62,159 bases of DNA from Aquibacillus rhizosphaerae (GCF_030282825.1 NZ_JASTZU010000040.1:1-62159), one strand, 5' to 3'. Shown: positions 30,615 through 42,781, counted from the first letter of the stretch. Notes: generated from the letters alone by a model not told the origin. Translations and numbers: made by a program.

Positions 30615-30696
30615 TGATTTTTATGGAAAAAACAAGGTAGACGATAGGGAGCTTCCTTTAGTATAGTGTTTCCTTTATAAAGACTATAATTTATAG

Positions 30697-30725
30697 TTGA
30701 CATTAAAATTATAGAGTGATACTAT
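30697..30725 (+). promoter_or_regulatory. Promoter of the str operon (rplGB-rpsL-rpsG-fusA)
   Basis: TTGACA (30697-30702) and TACTAT (30720-30725), spacer 17 bp, 47 bp before the rplGB start. No clear terminator separates it from rpoC, so readthrough from the rpo genes is possible. Confidence 0.8.
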
Positions 30726-30771
30726 ATTCAAGGTGCTTCCGTTATTCCTTGTTGCTTTGGAGGATATGATA

Positions 30772-31023
30772 ATGTCTTATGAAAAAGTAGCACAGGTTAG
30801 AACCGGTTTGATTATCGGAACTAAACAGACGATAAAAGCCATAAAAAATGGTGAAGCTAATGAAGTTGTTATTGCTGATGATGCTGATCAACACATAACA
30901 AGCAAAGTGTCGCGTCTTGCAGAAGAATTAAATATCCCGTGTTATCGAGTTGATTCTATGAAAAAACTAGGTAAAGCATGTGGCATAGATGTAGGTACAG
31001 CGACGGTGGCGATAAAGCAATAA
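30772..31023 (+). CDS. rplGB: L7Ae-family ribosome-associated protein (YbxF/L7AeB)
   Basis: An 83-residue L7Ae/L30e/S12e/Gadd45 fold protein that binds K-turn RNA in related Bacillus proteins. The family signature [24 protein letters not shown] is near 16-39, and [14 protein letters not shown] near 65-78 is well conserved. ATG 30772 follows TTTGGAGGA by seven bases; an ATG six bases earlier is possible but less conserved. It heads the operon with rpsL, rpsG and fusA, as in B. subtilis. Confidence 0.92.
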   Translation: MSYEKVAQVRTGLIIGTKQTIKAIKNGEANEVVIADDADQHITSKVSRLAEELNIPCYRVDSMKKLGKACGIDVGTATVAIKQ

Positions 31024-31113
31024 AGTTTTAGTTTTGGTGGGGTAAAAACCACGAAGGCTTTGTTTTTTGCTTAAATATGAACCACCTGGATATGTGGTAT
31101 TACATTTCAATAG

Positions 31114-31545
<432 letters not shown>

Positions 31546-31599
31546 GTGAACTTTAGCTTATGAAAAATAAAACAACAAACAAGGAAGGAGGGGAGACAT

Positions 31600-32070
31600 A
31601 TGCCTCGTAAAGGACCAGTACCAAAGCGTGATGTCTTACCAGATCCGTTACACAATTCAAAATTAGTAACTCGCTTGATCAACCAAATTATGGTTGACGG
31701 CAAGAGAGGTACTGCACAAAAGATTCTTTATAGAGCTTTTGAACTAGTACAAGAGCGTAGTGGTCAAAATTCTATCGAAGTATTTGAACAAGCAATGAAA
31801 AACGTAATGCCTGTACTTGAAGTGCGTGCACGTCGTGTTGGTGGTTCAAACTACCAAGTACCAGTTGAAGTACGTCCAGAACGTCGTCAAGCATTAGGTC
31901 TTCGTTACATTGTTAACTACTCTCGCTTACGCGGAGAAAAAACAATGGAAGAGCGTCTTGCGAATGAAATTTTAGATGCGTCAAACAATACTGGAGCATC
32001 AGTTAAGAAAAGAGAAGAAATGCACAAAATGGCAGAAGCAAACAAAGCATTTGCTCATTACCGCTGGTAG
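31600..32070 (+). CDS. rpsG: 30S ribosomal protein S7
   Basis: A 156-residue S7, a primary binder that nucleates the 30S head. Family blocks: [16 protein letters not shown] at the start, [17 protein letters not shown] near 22, [22 protein letters not shown] near 76, and [14 protein letters not shown] at the end. The AAGGAGGGGAGACAT ribosome binding site is strong. It is followed closely by fusA (38 bp). Confidence 0.98.
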   Translation: MPRKGPVPKRDVLPDPLHNSKLVTRLINQIMVDGKRGTAQKILYRAFELVQERSGQNSIEVFEQAMKNVMPVLEVRARRVGGSNYQVPVEVRPERRQALGLRYIVNYSRLRGEKTMEERLANEILDASNNTGASVKKREEMHKMAEANKAFAHYRW

Positions 32071-32108
32071 AAACAAACTAATTTATTTATTAGGAAGGAG
32101 AAATATTC

Positions 32109-34187
32109 ATGCCTAGAGAGTTCTCCTTGGAGAAGACACGTAATATCGGCATAATGGCTCACATTGATGCTGGTAAAACAACAGCAACCGAGCGTATTCT
32201 TTTCTACACAGGACGGATCCATAAAATTGGAGAAACACACGAAGGTGCTTCTCAAATGGACTGGATGGAGCAGGAACAAGAGCGTGGTATTACAATTACT
32301 TCAGCTGCAACAACTGCTCAATGGAAAGGTCACCGTATTAACATTATTGACACACCAGGGCACGTTGATTTCACAGTTGAGGTAGAACGTTCCCTACGTG
32401 TACTTGATGGTTCGGTAGCAGTACTTGATGCACAGTCAGGTGTGGAGCCGCAAACAGAAACTGTTTGGCGCCAAGCTACTACTTATGGTGTACCTCGGAT
32501 TGTATTTGTTAACAAAATGGATAAAATCGGTGCAGATTTCTTGTATTCGGTTGGTACATTGGAAGACCGTTTAGGTGCCAATGCGCATCCAGTACAACTT
32601 CCAATTGGTGCTGAAGATGATTTTGAAGGTATCATCGACTTAATTAACATGGAAGCACACTACTATTTAGATGATCAAGGTACTCGAACTGAAGCTCGTC
32701 CGATTCCTGACGAATACAAAGAACAAGCTGAAGAATACCGTACTAAATTAGTAGAAGGTGTAGCCGAACTTGATGAAGATTTAATGATGAGATACCTAGA
32801 AGGGGAAGAAATTTCTAACGATGAACTAAGAGCAGCTGTTCGTGCAGCAACTCTAACTGTTGAATTCTACCCTGTGTTTTGTGGATCTGCTTTCAAAAAT
32901 AAAGGTGTACAGTTATTAATTGATGGAGTTATAGATTACTTACCAGCTCCAACAGATGTACCACCAATTGAAGGTCACATTCCAGAAACTGAAGAAAAAG
33001 TTGTACGTAAACCGGACGACAGCGAGCCATTCTCAGCATTGGCATTTAAAGTTGCAACGGATCCTTTCGTAGGTAAACTTACCTTCTTCCGTGTGTATTC
33101 TGGAACACTTAACTCTGGATCTTATGTTAAAAACTCTACGAAAGATAAACGTGAACGTGTAGGTCGTATTCTACAAATGCACGCTAACTCTCGTGAAGAA
33201 ATATCTGCTGTATATGCTGGTGATATTGCTGGTGCAGTAGGTTTAAAAGATACTAGTACAGGTGACACTCTTTGTGATGAGAAGAGCCTAGTAATTCTAG
33301 AATCTATGGAATTCCCAGAACCAGTAATTTCTGTAGCTATTGAACCTAAATCAAAAGCAGACCAAGATAAAATGTCTGTCGCTTTAGGTAAACTTGCTGA
33401 GGAAGATCCAACATTTAAAACAGAAACAAACACTGAAACTGGTCAGACAATTATCTCTGGTATGGGTGAACTTCACCTAGATATCATTGTAGATCGTATG
33501 AAGCGTGAATTTAAAGTGGAAGCGAATGTAGGTGCTCCTCAAGTATCTTATCGTGAAACTTTCCGTGGATCTGCTGAAGTTGAAGGTAAATTTGTCCGCC
33601 AATCAGGTGGTCGTGGACAGTTCGGACACGTTTGGGTTAAATTTGAACCAAATGAAGAAGGCGCTGGTTACGAGTTTGTAAATAAAATTGTTGGTGGTTC
33701 AGTACCACGTGAATACATTCCATCTGTTGAAGCTGGTATAAAAGAATCCATGCAAAATGGTGTAATCGCAGGGTATCCACTAATTGATGTGAAAGCCACA
33801 TTATACGATGGAAGCTATCATGACGTTGACTCTAACGAAATGGCATTTAAAGTTGCAGCATCAATGGCACTTAAAGCTGCCAAAAACAAGTGTCAACCGG
33901 TTCTTCTAGAGCCAATGATGAAAGTGGAAGTTGTTATCCCAGAAGAATACATGGGAGACATTATGGGTGACGTAACATCTCGTCGTGGTCGCGTAGAAGG
34001 TATGGAAGCTCGTGGAACTGCTCAAGTTGTAAAAGCATTTGTACCACTAGCTGAAATGTTTGGATATGCAACTGCACTACGTTCTAACACACAAGGACGT
34101 GGAACTTATACAATGCACTTTGATCACTATGAAGAAACTCCAAAGAGCATTACAGAAGAAATTGTTAAGAAAAATGCTGGTGAATAA
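32109..34187 (+). CDS. fusA: Elongation factor G
   Basis: A 692-residue translocase GTPase. G1 AHIDAGKTT lies near 17, the switch I GITI block near 60, G3 DTPGHVDF near 82 and G4 NKMD near 136. Domains II-V follow, with the conserved GMGELHLDI near 455. EF-G drives mRNA-tRNA translocation and, with RRF, ribosome recycling. AGGAAGGAGAAATATTC precedes the ATG. It is the fourth gene of the str operon; tuf follows from its own promoter. Confidence 0.99.
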   Translation: MPREFSLEKTRNIGIMAHIDAGKTTATERILFYTGRIHKIGETHEGASQMDWMEQEQERGITITSAATTAQWKGHRINIIDTPGHVDFTVEVERSLRVLDGSVAVLDAQSGVEPQTETVWRQATTYGVPRIVFVNKMDKIGADFLYSVGTLEDRLGANAHPVQLPIGAEDDFEGIIDLINMEAHYYLDDQGTRTEARPIPDEYKEQAEEYRTKLVEGVAELDEDLMMRYLEGEEISNDELRAAVRAATLTVEFYPVFCGSAFKNKGVQLLIDGVIDYLPAPTDVPPIEGHIPETEEKVVRKPDDSEPFSALAFKVATDPFVGKLTFFRVYSGTLNSGSYVKNSTKDKRERVGRILQMHANSREEISAVYAGDIAGAVGLKDTSTGDTLCDEKSLVILESMEFPEPVISVAIEPKSKADQDKMSVALGKLAEEDPTFKTETNTETGQTIISGMGELHLDIIVDRMKREFKVEANVGAPQVSYRETFRGSAEVEGKFVRQSGGRGQFGHVWVKFEPNEEGAGYEFVNKIVGGSVPREYIPSVEAGIKESMQNGVIAGYPLIDVKATLYDGSYHDVDSNEMAFKVAASMALKAAKNKCQPVLLEPMMKVEVVIPEEYMGDIMGDVTSRRGRVEGMEARGTAQVVKAFVPLAEMFGYATALRSNTQGRGTYTMHFDHYEETPKSITEEIVKKNAGE

Positions 34188-34216
34188 TTGATTTTTTCGG
34201 ATTCATCAGGTATAAC
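34188..34216 (+). promoter_or_regulatory. tuf promoter
   Basis: TTGATT (34188-34193, starting right after the fusA stop) and TATAAC (34211-34216) with a 17-bp spacer. It would allow extra transcription of tuf beyond the str operon. Confidence 0.6.
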
Positions 34217-34228
34217 TTGTATTGTAAG

Positions 34229-34259
34229 CTTAGAAACAACACATTCAGTTGTTTCTAAG
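34229..34259 (+). promoter_or_regulatory. Perfect hairpin in the tuf leader
   Basis: A 12-bp stem (CTTAGAAACAAC with GTTGTTTCTAAG) with a seven-base loop, and no T run after it. It lies between the candidate tuf promoter and the tuf ribosome binding site, so it may stabilise the mRNA 5' end or mark a processing point. Confidence 0.6.
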
Positions 34260-34314
34260 TCACATACATTTAATATAAAATAAACACTTTTATTTACTTA
34301 AGGAGGAAATATAA

Positions 34315-35505
34315 ATGGGTAAAGAGAAATTTGACCGGTCCAAAGACCACGTAAATATTGGTACAATTGGACACGTAGACCATGGTAAAACAACTTTAAC
34401 TGCAGCTATCACTACTGTACTTTTCAATAAGTATGGCAGAGGTGAAGCACGTGCATATGATCAAATCGATGGTGCTCCAGAAGAAAGAGAACGTGGAATC
34501 ACAATCTCTACAGCACACGTTGAGTATGAAACTGACAACCGTCACTATGCTCACGTTGACTGTCCAGGACACGCTGACTATGTTAAAAACATGATCACTG
34601 GTGCTGCACAAATGGACGGAGCTATTTTAGTAGTATCTGCTGCTGATGGCCCAATGCCACAAACTCGTGAGCACATTCTTCTTTCTCGTCAAGTAGGTGT
34701 ACCTGCAATTGTTGTATTCTTAAACAAATGTGACATGGTAGATGACGAAGAACTTCTTGAACTTGTAGAAATGGAAGTTCGTGACCTTCTTTCTGAGTAT
34801 GACTTCCCTGGGGATGACGTACCAGTAATTAAAGGTTCTGCTCTTAAAGCACTTGAAGGCGAAGAGCAATATGTTAATGCTATCTATGACCTAATGAATG
34901 CAGTTGACGAATATATTCCAAGACCTGACCGCGATACTGAAAAACCATTCATGATGCCAGTTGAGGATGTATTCTCAATCACTGGTCGTGGTACTGTTGC
35001 TACAGGACGTGTTGAGCGTGGTGTAGTTAAAGTTGGAGATGAGATTGATATTATCGGTCTTACTGAGGCTCCTAAGAAAACAGTTGTTACTGGTGTTGAA
35101 ATGTTCCGTAAACTTCTTGACTATGCAGAAGCTGGGGATAACATTGGTGCATTACTACGTGGTGTATCTCGTGATGATATCACTCGTGGACAAGTGCTTG
35201 CTAAGCCAGGTACAATTACTCCACATACAAAGTTTAAAGCAGAAGTTTATGTGCTATCTAAAGAAGAAGGTGGACGTCATACTCCATTCTTCGGTAACTA
35301 CCGTCCTCAGTTCTACTTCCGTACAACGGATGTAACTGGTGTAGTTAATCTTCCTGAAGGCGTAGAAATGGTAATGCCTGGTGATAACGTAGAAATGACA
35401 GTAGATCTTATTTCTCCAATCGCAATCGAAGATGGAACAAAGTTCTCTATTCGTGAAGGTGGACGTACAGTAGGCGCTGGCGTTGTTGCTACAATTACTG
35501 AATAA
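34315..35505 (+). CDS. tuf: Elongation factor Tu
   Basis: A 396-residue GTPase that delivers aminoacyl-tRNA. G1 is GHVDHGKTT at 19-27, the switch I region near 60 is RGITI, G3 is DCPGHADY near 81, and G4 is NKCDMVD near 136. Domains 2 and 3 are complete to the terminal [27 protein letters not shown] gives a very strong ribosome binding site. A strong terminator follows, so this is a tuf gene at the end of the str cluster. Confidence 0.99.
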   Translation: MGKEKFDRSKDHVNIGTIGHVDHGKTTLTAAITTVLFNKYGRGEARAYDQIDGAPEERERGITISTAHVEYETDNRHYAHVDCPGHADYVKNMITGAAQMDGAILVVSAADGPMPQTREHILLSRQVGVPAIVVFLNKCDMVDDEELLELVEMEVRDLLSEYDFPGDDVPVIKGSALKALEGEEQYVNAIYDLMNAVDEYIPRPDRDTEKPFMMPVEDVFSITGRGTVATGRVERGVVKVGDEIDIIGLTEAPKKTVVTGVEMFRKLLDYAEAGDNIGALLRGVSRDDITRGQVLAKPGTITPHTKFKAEVYVLSKEEGGRHTPFFGNYRPQFYFRTTDVTGVVNLPEGVEMVMPGDNVEMTVDLISPIAIEDGTKFSIREGGRTVGAGVVATITE

Positions 35506-35513
35506 TTATCATT

Positions 35514-35552
35514 AAAAAAACAGACAACGATTTTATCGTTGTCTGTTTTTAT
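35514..35552 (+). terminator. Terminator after tuf
   Basis: AAACAGACAACGAT with ATCGTTGTCTGTTT (loop TTT), followed by a T tail and preceded by an A run: a strong intrinsic terminator that may work in both directions. Confidence 0.95.
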
Positions 35553-35802
35553 GTTTGAAGGGTTAACAGGGTGTCAATTTTTTGGCTAAGAAAAATAAAA
35601 GTTTTAAGATGTTTAGCTCAAGCGCTTTTTTTATTTAAAGTAGATGCCCTTGATACCTATACTACAATAAATAAATCGGATTAGTTTTGAATGGAGATAA
35701 ATACACTTTTTTGTTCTCAAACTTATCATCAATTATAATAAAACATAGTGTTCAGTAAGGTTCGCATGAAAATGGTAAATTTTAAAAAAGAATAATAATG
35801 GC

Positions 35803-35832
35803 TTGAAATCATGGGTGTAGGTCATGTATAAT
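35803..35832 (+). promoter_or_regulatory. Upstream S10-operon promoter candidate (P1)
   Basis: TTGAAA (35803-35808) and TATAAT (35827-35832), spacer 18 bp, in the gap between tuf and rpsJ. It lies 65 bp upstream of a second, better-spaced promoter. Confidence 0.6.
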
Positions 35833-35873
35833 ACGAGAAGTGCAATAAAATAATTATACATTGTAATTAATGG

Positions 35874-35902
35874 TTGCAATACCGACAGAAATTCTATATA
35901 AT
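35874..35902 (+). promoter_or_regulatory. Main S10-operon promoter (P2)
   Basis: TTGCAA (35874-35879) and a perfect TATAAT (35897-35902) with a 17-bp spacer. It would produce a leader of about 125 nt before rpsJ. Confidence 0.85.
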
Positions 35903-35908
35903 GTTTAA

Positions 35909-36343
<435 letters not shown>

Positions 36344-36375
36344 TATAAAAATTATTATTTTAGGAGGTGTGACGG

Positions 36376-37005
36376 ATGACGAAAGGAATCTTAGGTCGCA
36401 AAGTCGGCATGACTCAACTCTTTTCAGAAGGTGGCGAGTTAATACCGGTAACAGTTATAGAAGCAGAACCTAACGTAGTTCTTCAAAAAAGAACAACTGA
36501 AAATGACGGTTATGAAGCCGTTCAACTAGGTTTTGCTGACAAAAAAGAATCTCGTACTAACAAGCCAGCTAAGGGCCATGCTGAAAAAGCAAACACTAAC
36601 CCTAAGCGCTTCATTCGTGAATTCCGTAACGCGAAACTTGATGAATATGAAGTAGGTCAAGAAATAAGCGTAGAGGTTTTTCAAGCTGGAGACATGATTG
36701 ATGTAACTGGTGTTTCTAAAGGTAAAGGTTTCCAAGGGTCAATCAAACGACACAACCAATCTCGTGGACCAATGTCTCACGGTTCTCGTTACCACAGAAG
36801 ACCAGGTTCGATGGGTGTTATTGATCCAATGCGAGTATTTAAAGGTAAAAATCTTCCAGGACAAATGGGTGGAGAACAAGTAACGGTTCAAAACCTTGAA
36901 GTTATTAAAGTGGATGCTGAACGCAACATTCTATTAATAAAAGGTAATGTTCCTGGTGCAAAAAAATCATTCGTTAAAATTACGGGTGCAATAAAGGCTA
37001 ACTAA
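36376..37005 (+). CDS. rplC: 50S ribosomal protein L3
   Basis: A 209-residue L3 that reaches into the peptidyl-transferase centre. [16 protein letters not shown] opens the protein. The central extension [29 protein letters not shown] near 124-152 carries the residues whose changes give pleuromutilin or linezolid resistance, and it looks wild type. TAGGAGGTGTGACGG sets the start. rplD follows after 25 bp. Confidence 0.98.
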   Translation: MTKGILGRKVGMTQLFSEGGELIPVTVIEAEPNVVLQKRTTENDGYEAVQLGFADKKESRTNKPAKGHAEKANTNPKRFIREFRNAKLDEYEVGQEISVEVFQAGDMIDVTGVSKGKGFQGSIKRHNQSRGPMSHGSRYHRRPGSMGVIDPMRVFKGKNLPGQMGGEQVTVQNLEVIKVDAERNILLIKGNVPGAKKSFVKITGAIKAN

Positions 37006-37030
37006 TCACAAGTTGAAGGGAGGATATGTC

Positions 37031-37654
37031 ATGCCTAAAGTAGCACTATATAACCAAAGCGGATCGCAAGTTGGTGATGTTGAATTAAATGATGCTGTAT
37101 TTGGAATTGAACCAAATGAGCATGTATTACACGATGCAGTTGTAATGCAACGCGCATCTTTACGTCAAGGTACGCACGCTGTAAAGAATCGTTCAGATGT
37201 ACGTGGTGGCGGACGTAAACCATGGCGTCAAAAAGGTACTGGTCGTGCTCGTCAAGGTACAATTCGTGCACCACAATGGGTAGGCGGTGGAACAGTTTTC
37301 GGACCGACGCCACGTAGCTATAGCTACAAACTACCAAAGAAAGTTCGTAGATTAGCTCTTAAATCTGCTCTTTCTTCTAAAGTTATAGAAGAGAACATTG
37401 TAGTATTAGAAGGGTTAAAATTTGACGCTCCAAAAACAAAACAAGTTATAAGTCTATTGACTTCTTTAAATGTTGAGGAAAAAGCGTTAATAGTTACTGC
37501 GGATCAAGATGATGTAGTAGCACGTTCTGCTAACAATCTACCTAATGTTAAGTTTTTGACAGTAAGCGAAGTTAATGTTTTAGACTTGCTTACGCATGAC
37601 AAGTTGATCTTAACAAAAGAGGCAGCTGAAAAAGCAGGGGAGGTGCTTGCATAA
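37031..37654 (+). CDS. rplD: 50S ribosomal protein L4
   Basis: A 207-residue L4. The exit-tunnel loop ([20 protein letters not shown] near 62-81), where macrolide-resistance changes occur, appears wild type. ATG 37031 follows GAAGGGAGGATATGTC; an in-frame ATG six codons upstream overlaps the binding site and is rejected. The stop overlaps the rplW start by one base. The length equals that of B. subtilis L4. Confidence 0.97.
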   Translation: MPKVALYNQSGSQVGDVELNDAVFGIEPNEHVLHDAVVMQRASLRQGTHAVKNRSDVRGGGRKPWRQKGTGRARQGTIRAPQWVGGGTVFGPTPRSYSYKLPKKVRRLALKSALSSKVIEENIVVLEGLKFDAPKTKQVISLLTSLNVEEKALIVTADQDDVVARSANNLPNVKFLTVSEVNVLDLLTHDKLILTKEAAEKAGEVLA

Positions 37655-37944
37655 TGAAAGATCCACGTGATATTATTAAGCGCCCTGTCATTACTGAAAA
37701 CTCTGCTGACTTAATGGCTGAGAAAAAGTACACATTTGAAGTGAGTACAAAAGCTAACAAAACAGAAATTAAAGATGCTATCGAATTAATTTTTTCTGTT
37801 AAAGTAGAGCAAGTTAATACGATGAACTTAAAAGGTAAATTTAAGCGCATGGGTCGTCATGGTGGCTTTCGCCCGAATCGTAAAAAGGCAATCGTAAAGC
37901 TATCTGAAGACAGTAAAGAATTAGAATTCTTCGAAGGCGTATAA
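37654..37944 (+). CDS. rplW: 50S ribosomal protein L23
   Basis: A 96-residue L23, located at the tunnel exit where trigger factor and SRP dock. Family pattern: [25 protein letters not shown], then the extended loop ([25 protein letters not shown] near 59-83). The ATG shares its A with the rplD stop codon, and GGGGAGGTGC lies upstream within rplD, so translation is coupled. Confidence 0.97.
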   Translation: MKDPRDIIKRPVITENSADLMAEKKYTFEVSTKANKTEIKDAIELIFSVKVEQVNTMNLKGKFKRMGRHGGFRPNRKKAIVKLSEDSKELEFFEGV

Positions 37945-37975
37945 AACAAAAATAATATAAAAGGAGGGAAAACAG

Positions 37976-38806
37976 ATGGCGATTAAGAAGTATAAACCAA
38001 CCACAAATGGTCGACGTGGAATGTCAGGATCTGATTTTGCTGAAATCACAACTGATCAACCAGAAAAATCCCTACTTGCGCCACTAAGCAAACGCGGTGG
38101 ACGTAATAACCAGGGTAAATTGACTGTTCGTCATCAAGGCGGTGGACACAAACGTAAATATCGTATCATCGATTTTAAACGCGATAAAGATGGAATACCA
38201 GGACGCGTTGCTACAATCGAATATGATCCAAACCGCACAGCGAATATTGCGCTAATTAACTATGCAGATGGAGAAAAGCGTTATATTCTAGCTCCAAAGG
38301 GGCTGCAAGTAGGTACTGAAATTATCTCTGGTGAAGGTGCGGATATCAAATTGGGTAATGCACTTCCACTGAAAAATATTCCAGTAGGTACTATAATTCA
38401 TAACGTTGAATTAAAGCCTGGTCGCGGAGCACAGTTAGCTCGTTCAGCAGGTTCACAAGCACAAATTCTTGGTCGTGAAGATAAATATGTATTAGTTCGT
38501 TTAGCTTCAGGAGAAGTGAGATTAGTACTTGGTACTTGCCGCGCTTCGATCGGTCAAGTTGGAAACTTAGAACATGAATTAATTAACGTTGGTAAAGCAG
38601 GCCGTTCTCGTTGGAAAGGTAAACGCCCGACAGTTCGTGGTTCTGTAATGAACCCTAATGATCACCCACACGGTGGTGGTGAGGGACGCGCTCCAATCGG
38701 ACGTAAATCACCAATGTCTCCATGGGGTAAACCAACACTTGGTTACAAAACACGTAAACGTAATAAAACAACTGATAAATTTATTGTACGTAAACGTAAA
38801 AAATAA
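37976..38806 (+). CDS. rplB: 50S ribosomal protein L2
   Basis: A 276-residue L2, needed for subunit association and peptidyl-transferase assembly. It has [17 protein letters not shown] at the start, [22 protein letters not shown] near 43-64, and the conserved histidine segment [18 protein letters not shown] near 224-241. AAAGGAGGGAAAACAG precedes the ATG. A GACGGG-CCCGTC hairpin lies between it and rpsS. Confidence 0.98.
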   Translation: MAIKKYKPTTNGRRGMSGSDFAEITTDQPEKSLLAPLSKRGGRNNQGKLTVRHQGGGHKRKYRIIDFKRDKDGIPGRVATIEYDPNRTANIALINYADGEKRYILAPKGLQVGTEIISGEGADIKLGNALPLKNIPVGTIIHNVELKPGRGAQLARSAGSQAQILGREDKYVLVRLASGEVRLVLGTCRASIGQVGNLEHELINVGKAGRSRWKGKRPTVRGSVMNPNDHPHGGGEGRAPIGRKSPMSPWGKPTLGYKTRKRNKTTDKFIVRKRKK

Positions 38807-38863
38807 CGAGATTGAACGACGGGATAAGTTGCCCGTCCGCCAATCGCAAAAGGAGGTTTATGT

Positions 38864-39142
38864 ATGGGTCGTAGCTTAAAAAAGGGACCTTTCGCAGATG
38901 ATCATTTGATGAAGAAAGTTGAAAAGTTAAATGAAGATGACAAGAAACAAGTTGTTAAAACTTGGTCACGTCGTTCTACGATTTTCCCGAATTTCATAGG
39001 TCACACGATTGCAGTATATGATGGTCGTAAACATGTACCAGTCTATGTTACAGAAGATATGGTTGGACATAAGTTAGGTGAATTCGCTCCATCCCGCACG
39101 TATAGAGGGCATGCTGGCGATGACAAGAAAACAAAACGTTAA
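38864..39142 (+). CDS. rpsS: 30S ribosomal protein S19
   Basis: A 92-residue S19 of the 30S head. [17 protein letters not shown] opens it; [30 protein letters not shown] lies near 33-62 and [14 protein letters not shown] near 70-83. AAAAGGAGGTTTATGT precedes the start. It partners S13, encoded later in the same cluster. rplV follows after 19 bp. Confidence 0.98.
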   Translation: MGRSLKKGPFADDHLMKKVEKLNEDDKKQVVKTWSRRSTIFPNFIGHTIAVYDGRKHVPVYVTEDMVGHKLGEFAPSRTYRGHAGDDKKTKR

Positions 39143-39161
39143 ATGAGAGGAGGCACTCCTA

Positions 39162-39503
39162 ATGCAAGCAAAAGCTGTTGCTAAAACTGTTCGTATTGCT
39201 CCTCGTAAAGTTCGGTTAGTTATAGATTTAATTCGAGGAAAGAGTGTTGGAGAAGCAATTGCAATCTTAAGACACACTCAACGTGGTGCATCACCAGTTG
39301 TAGAAAAAATATTAAATTCCGCTATTGCGAACGCAGAGCACAATTACGAAATGAATACAGATAATTTGTATGTTTCAGAAGCATTTGTAAACGAAGGCGT
39401 TACATTGAAACGTTTCCGTCCACGTGCTATGGGTCGTGCAAGCCAAATTAATAAAAGAACAAGCCACATTACAGTGGTTGTATCAGAAAAGAAGGAGGGA
39501 TAA
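39162..39503 (+). CDS. rplV: 50S ribosomal protein L22
   Basis: A 113-residue L22. The long beta-hairpin that lines the exit tunnel ([25 protein letters not shown] near 84-108) is intact, without the deletions seen in macrolide-resistant mutants. [21 protein letters not shown] near 7-27 is the family N-terminus. GAGAGGAGGCACTCCTA is the ribosome binding site. Only three bases separate its stop from rpsC. Confidence 0.98.
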   Translation: MQAKAVAKTVRIAPRKVRLVIDLIRGKSVGEAIAILRHTQRGASPVVEKILNSAIANAEHNYEMNTDNLYVSEAFVNEGVTLKRFRPRAMGRASQINKRTSHITVVVSEKKEG

Positions 39504-39506
39504 TCT

Positions 39507-40148
39507 GTGGGTCAAAAAGTTAATCCTATAGGACTTCGTGTTGGCGTAATCCGTGATTGGGAATCAAAATGGTACGCTGGCAAAGACTATGCAGACTTAC
39601 TGCATGAAGATATTAAAATTCGTGAATATCTAGAGCAACGTCTTAAAGATGCTGCTATATCAAGTATTCAAATAGAACGTGCAGCTAACCGTGTGAATAT
39701 CTCTATCTCTACTGCTAAACCTGGTATGGTAATTGGTAAAGGCGGTTCAGAAGTTGAAGCTTTACGAAAGTCTCTTAATTCTTTAACTGGAAAAAGAGTT
39801 CACATTAACATCGTAGAAGTTAAAAAAGCAGATGTAGATGCGAAATTGGTTGCAGAAAATATTGCACGCCAATTAGAAAATCGTGTTTCATTCCGTCGTG
39901 CACAAAAGCAAACAATTCAAAGAGCTATGCGTGCAGGAGCTAAAGGTATTCGTACACAAGTATCAGGTCGTCTTGGTGGCGCTGATATCGCTCGTGCGGA
40001 ACATTATAGTGAAGGAACTGTGCCACTACACACATTACGTGCTGATATCGATTATGGTACTGCAGAAGCAGATACTACTTATGGTAAACTAGGTGTAAAA
40101 GTGTGGATCTATCGTGGAGAGGTCCTTCCAACTAAAAACAAAAAGTAA
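39507..40148 (+). CDS. rpsC: 30S ribosomal protein S3
   Basis: A 213-residue S3 at the mRNA entry channel. The KH domain lies near 40-110 with the GXXG loop VIGKGGSEV, and the C-terminal domain follows ([17 protein letters not shown] near 148). The GTG start uses GAAGGAGGGATAATCT, which overlaps the end of rplV. It starts [20 protein letters not shown], the family N-terminus. rplP follows after 17 bp. Confidence 0.98.
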   Translation: MGQKVNPIGLRVGVIRDWESKWYAGKDYADLLHEDIKIREYLEQRLKDAAISSIQIERAANRVNISISTAKPGMVIGKGGSEVEALRKSLNSLTGKRVHINIVEVKKADVDAKLVAENIARQLENRVSFRRAQKQTIQRAMRAGAKGIRTQVSGRLGGADIARAEHYSEGTVPLHTLRADIDYGTAEADTTYGKLGVKVWIYRGEVLPTKNKK

Positions 40149-40165
40149 GGAAGGGGGCAAGCATT

Positions 40166-40600
40166 ATGTTAATGCCTAAACGTGTAAAACATCGTAAGCA
40201 ACATCGTGGAAAAATGAATGGTAAAGCTAAAGGCGGTACTACAGTAGCATTTGGTGAATACGGTTTGCAAGCAGTTGATGCTTCTTGGATCACTAGTCGT
40301 CAAATTGAAGCAGCTCGTATTGCAATGACTCGTTACATGAAACGTGGCGGTAAAGTTTGGATCAAAATTTTCCCAGATAAACCATATACTGCTAAACCTC
40401 TAGAAGTTCGAATGGGTTCCGGTAAAGGTGCTCCTGAGGGATGGGTTGCAGTAGTGAAGCCAGGTAAAATAATGTTTGAAATCGCAGGTGTATCTGAAGA
40501 GGTAGCTCGTGAAGCATTGCGTCTTGCATCTCACAAACTACCGATTAAAACTAAATTTGTAAAACGCGAAGAAATTGGTGGTGAAATCAATGAAGGCTAA
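40166..40600 (+). CDS. rplP: 50S ribosomal protein L16
   Basis: A 144-residue L16, near the A-site tRNA. It opens [17 protein letters not shown]. The [21 protein letters not shown] block is near 23-43, [22 protein letters not shown] near 45-66, and [15 protein letters not shown], with the conserved loop, is near 82-96. GGAAGGGGGCAAGC precedes the ATG. Its last 11 bases overlap rpmC. Confidence 0.98.
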   Translation: MLMPKRVKHRKQHRGKMNGKAKGGTTVAFGEYGLQAVDASWITSRQIEAARIAMTRYMKRGGKVWIKIFPDKPYTAKPLEVRMGSGKGAPEGWVAVVKPGKIMFEIAGVSEEVAREALRLASHKLPIKTKFVKREEIGGEINEG

Positions 40601-40790
40601 TGAAATCAGAGAACTAACCACTGCCGAAATTGAACAAAAAGTTAAGTCATTAAAAGAAGAACTTTTCAACTTGCGTTTCCAGTTAGCTACAGGTCAATTG
40701 GAGAACACAGCACGTCTTCGTGAAGTTCGCAAATCAATTGCGCGTATGAAAACTGTTGTTCGCGAAAGAGAGCTAAGCGTAAATAACTGA
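40590..40790 (+). CDS. rpmC: 50S ribosomal protein L29
   Basis: A 66-residue L29, a two-helix hairpin next to L23 at the tunnel exit. [21 protein letters not shown] and [24 protein letters not shown] cover both helices. ATG 40590 gives the B. subtilis length. An in-frame GTG 15 bases earlier lies deeper in rplP and is not supported. GGTGGTG serves as the ribosome binding site inside rplP. Confidence 0.96.
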   Translation: MKANEIRELTTAEIEQKVKSLKEELFNLRFQLATGQLENTARLREVRKSIARMKTVVRERELSVNN

Positions 40791-40813
40791 TAACGAGAGG
40801 AGGTTAACCTCAA

Positions 40814-41077
40814 ATGAGTGAGCGTAATGATCGTAAGGTCTATACTGGTCGTGTAGTATCTGACAAAATGGATAAAACCATTACAGTATTAGTAGAGACG
40901 TATAAGTTCCATAAACTTTATGGAAAACGTGTAAAATACTCTAAGAAATTCAAAACTCATGATGAAAACAACCAAGCTAAAACAGGTGATGTTGTTCGTA
41001 TCATGGAAACTCGTCCGCTATCAGCAACTAAGCGTTTCCGTCTAGTTGAAGTAGTAGAAGAAGCGGTAATTATTTAA
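40814..41077 (+). CDS. rpsQ: 30S ribosomal protein S17
   Basis: An 87-residue S17, an OB-fold primary 16S binder. The pattern [22 protein letters not shown] is near 7-28, and the loop [41 protein letters not shown] fills the C-terminal half. AGAGGAGGTTAACCTCAA precedes the ATG. The 42-bp gap to rplN contains a small hairpin touching the rplN ribosome binding site. Confidence 0.97.
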   Translation: MSERNDRKVYTGRVVSDKMDKTITVLVETYKFHKLYGKRVKYSKKFKTHDENNQAKTGDVVRIMETRPLSATKRFRLVEVVEEAVII

Positions 41078-41080
41078 TAA

Positions 41081-41488
<408 letters not shown>

Positions 41489-41495
41489 TTTTAAG

Positions 41496-41641
41496 GTGAA
41501 AAACGCATGAAAATAGTCAGGACGGCAGTGAGTTTCTACTTTTAAGTAGATTCGTCGACACTAGCACATGATGTGCATCGAAAGTTGATACCATAAAGGT
41601 AAAAGACGATAAATCGAGACGATTTTCTCCGCATTTTTCAC
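41496..41641 (+). promoter_or_regulatory. Structured spacer RNA between rplN and rplX
   Basis: GTGAAAAACGC (41496-41506) pairs with GCATTTTTCAC (41631-41641) with one mismatch and so closes a ~146-nt domain. Inside, GACG (41521-41524) pairs with CGTC (41553-41556) around the perfect hairpin TCTACT-TTTA-AGTAGA (41535-41550). A further hairpin GCACA-TGA-TGTGC lies at 41564-41576. I see no ORF and no promoter of good quality. The nested helices suggest a folded RNA element; its role is unknown. Confidence 0.6.
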
Positions 41642-41687
41642 ACCTAGAAGCTCGTAATGAAAAGCCTTGTAAGGAGGTGCGTATAGC

Positions 41688-41999
41688 ATGCATGTTAAAA
41701 AAGGTGATAAAGTTCAAGTGTTATCTGGTAAAGATAAAGGAAAGCAAGGAATAATTCTTGCTGCATATCCAAAGAAAGAAAAAGTTTTAGTTGAAGGAAT
41801 TAATATTGTTAAGAAACACGCAAAACCTTCACAAGACAATCCACAAGGTGGAATTCTTAACCAAGAAGCACCTATCCATGTTTCTAATGTATTACCGATT
41901 GATCCGAAGTCCGGTGAACCAACTCGTGTTGGTAATGAAGTACGTGACGGAAAGAAAGTTCGTATCGCTAAAAAATCCGGTGAAGCGTTAGATAAATAA
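41688..41999 (+). CDS. rplX: 50S ribosomal protein L24
   Basis: A 103-residue L24, a KOW-domain assembly initiator of the 50S subunit. [30 protein letters not shown] is the KOW region (1-30), and [30 protein letters not shown] follows. TAAGGAGGTGCGTATAGC precedes the ATG. In E. coli the spc operon is autoregulated by S8 near the L24-L5 junction; here the notable spacer is upstream of L24 instead. Confidence 0.97.
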   Translation: MHVKKGDKVQVLSGKDKGKQGIILAAYPKKEKVLVEGINIVKKHAKPSQDNPQGGILNQEAPIHVSNVLPIDPKSGEPTRVGNEVRDGKKVRIAKKSGEALDK

Positions 42000-42025
42000 A
42001 TTAGCGGCGAAAGGAGGGCTACTCG

Positions 42026-42565
42026 ATGAACGAACTGAAAGAAAGATATAAAGGCGAAATTATACCAACTTTAGTAGAAAAATTCAATTATGATTCAGTA
42101 ATGGAAGTACCTAAAGTTGAAAAAATAGTTATAAATATGGGTGTTGGTGATGCAGTTCAAAATTCTAAAGCACTAGATACTGCTGTAGAAGAACTTTCTT
42201 TAATCTCAGGTCAACAACCTATGGTAACAAAAGCAAAGAAATCAATTGCAGGATTCCGTTTGCGTGAAGGAATGCCAATAGGCGCAAAAGTAACCCTTCG
42301 CGGAGAGCGTATGTATGAGTTCCTTCAAAAACTTATCGATGTTTCACTTCCACGTGTTCGTGACTTCCGTGGAATTTCAAAGAAAGCTTTTGATGGTCGT
42401 GGTAACTATACGCTTGGTGTAAAAGAACAATTGATTTTCCCAGAAATAAATTATGACCAAGTCAATAAAGTTCGCGGTATGGATATTGTTATTGTAACAA
42501 CAGCCAATACTGATGAAGAAGCACGCGAACTATTAACAAATCTTGGCATGCCTTTCCAAAAATAA
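42026..42565 (+). CDS. rplE: 50S ribosomal protein L5
   Basis: A 179-residue L5, which binds 5S rRNA in the central protuberance. [42 protein letters not shown] is the N-terminal pattern. [29 protein letters not shown] is near 74-102, and LGMPFQK ends the protein. AAAGGAGGGCTACTCG sets the start. The following gene is the small zinc S14. Confidence 0.98.
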   Translation: MNELKERYKGEIIPTLVEKFNYDSVMEVPKVEKIVINMGVGDAVQNSKALDTAVEELSLISGQQPMVTKAKKSIAGFRLREGMPIGAKVTLRGERMYEFLQKLIDVSLPRVRDFRGISKKAFDGRGNYTLGVKEQLIFPEINYDQVNKVRGMDIVIVTTANTDEEARELLTNLGMPFQK

Positions 42566-42781
<216 letters not shown>

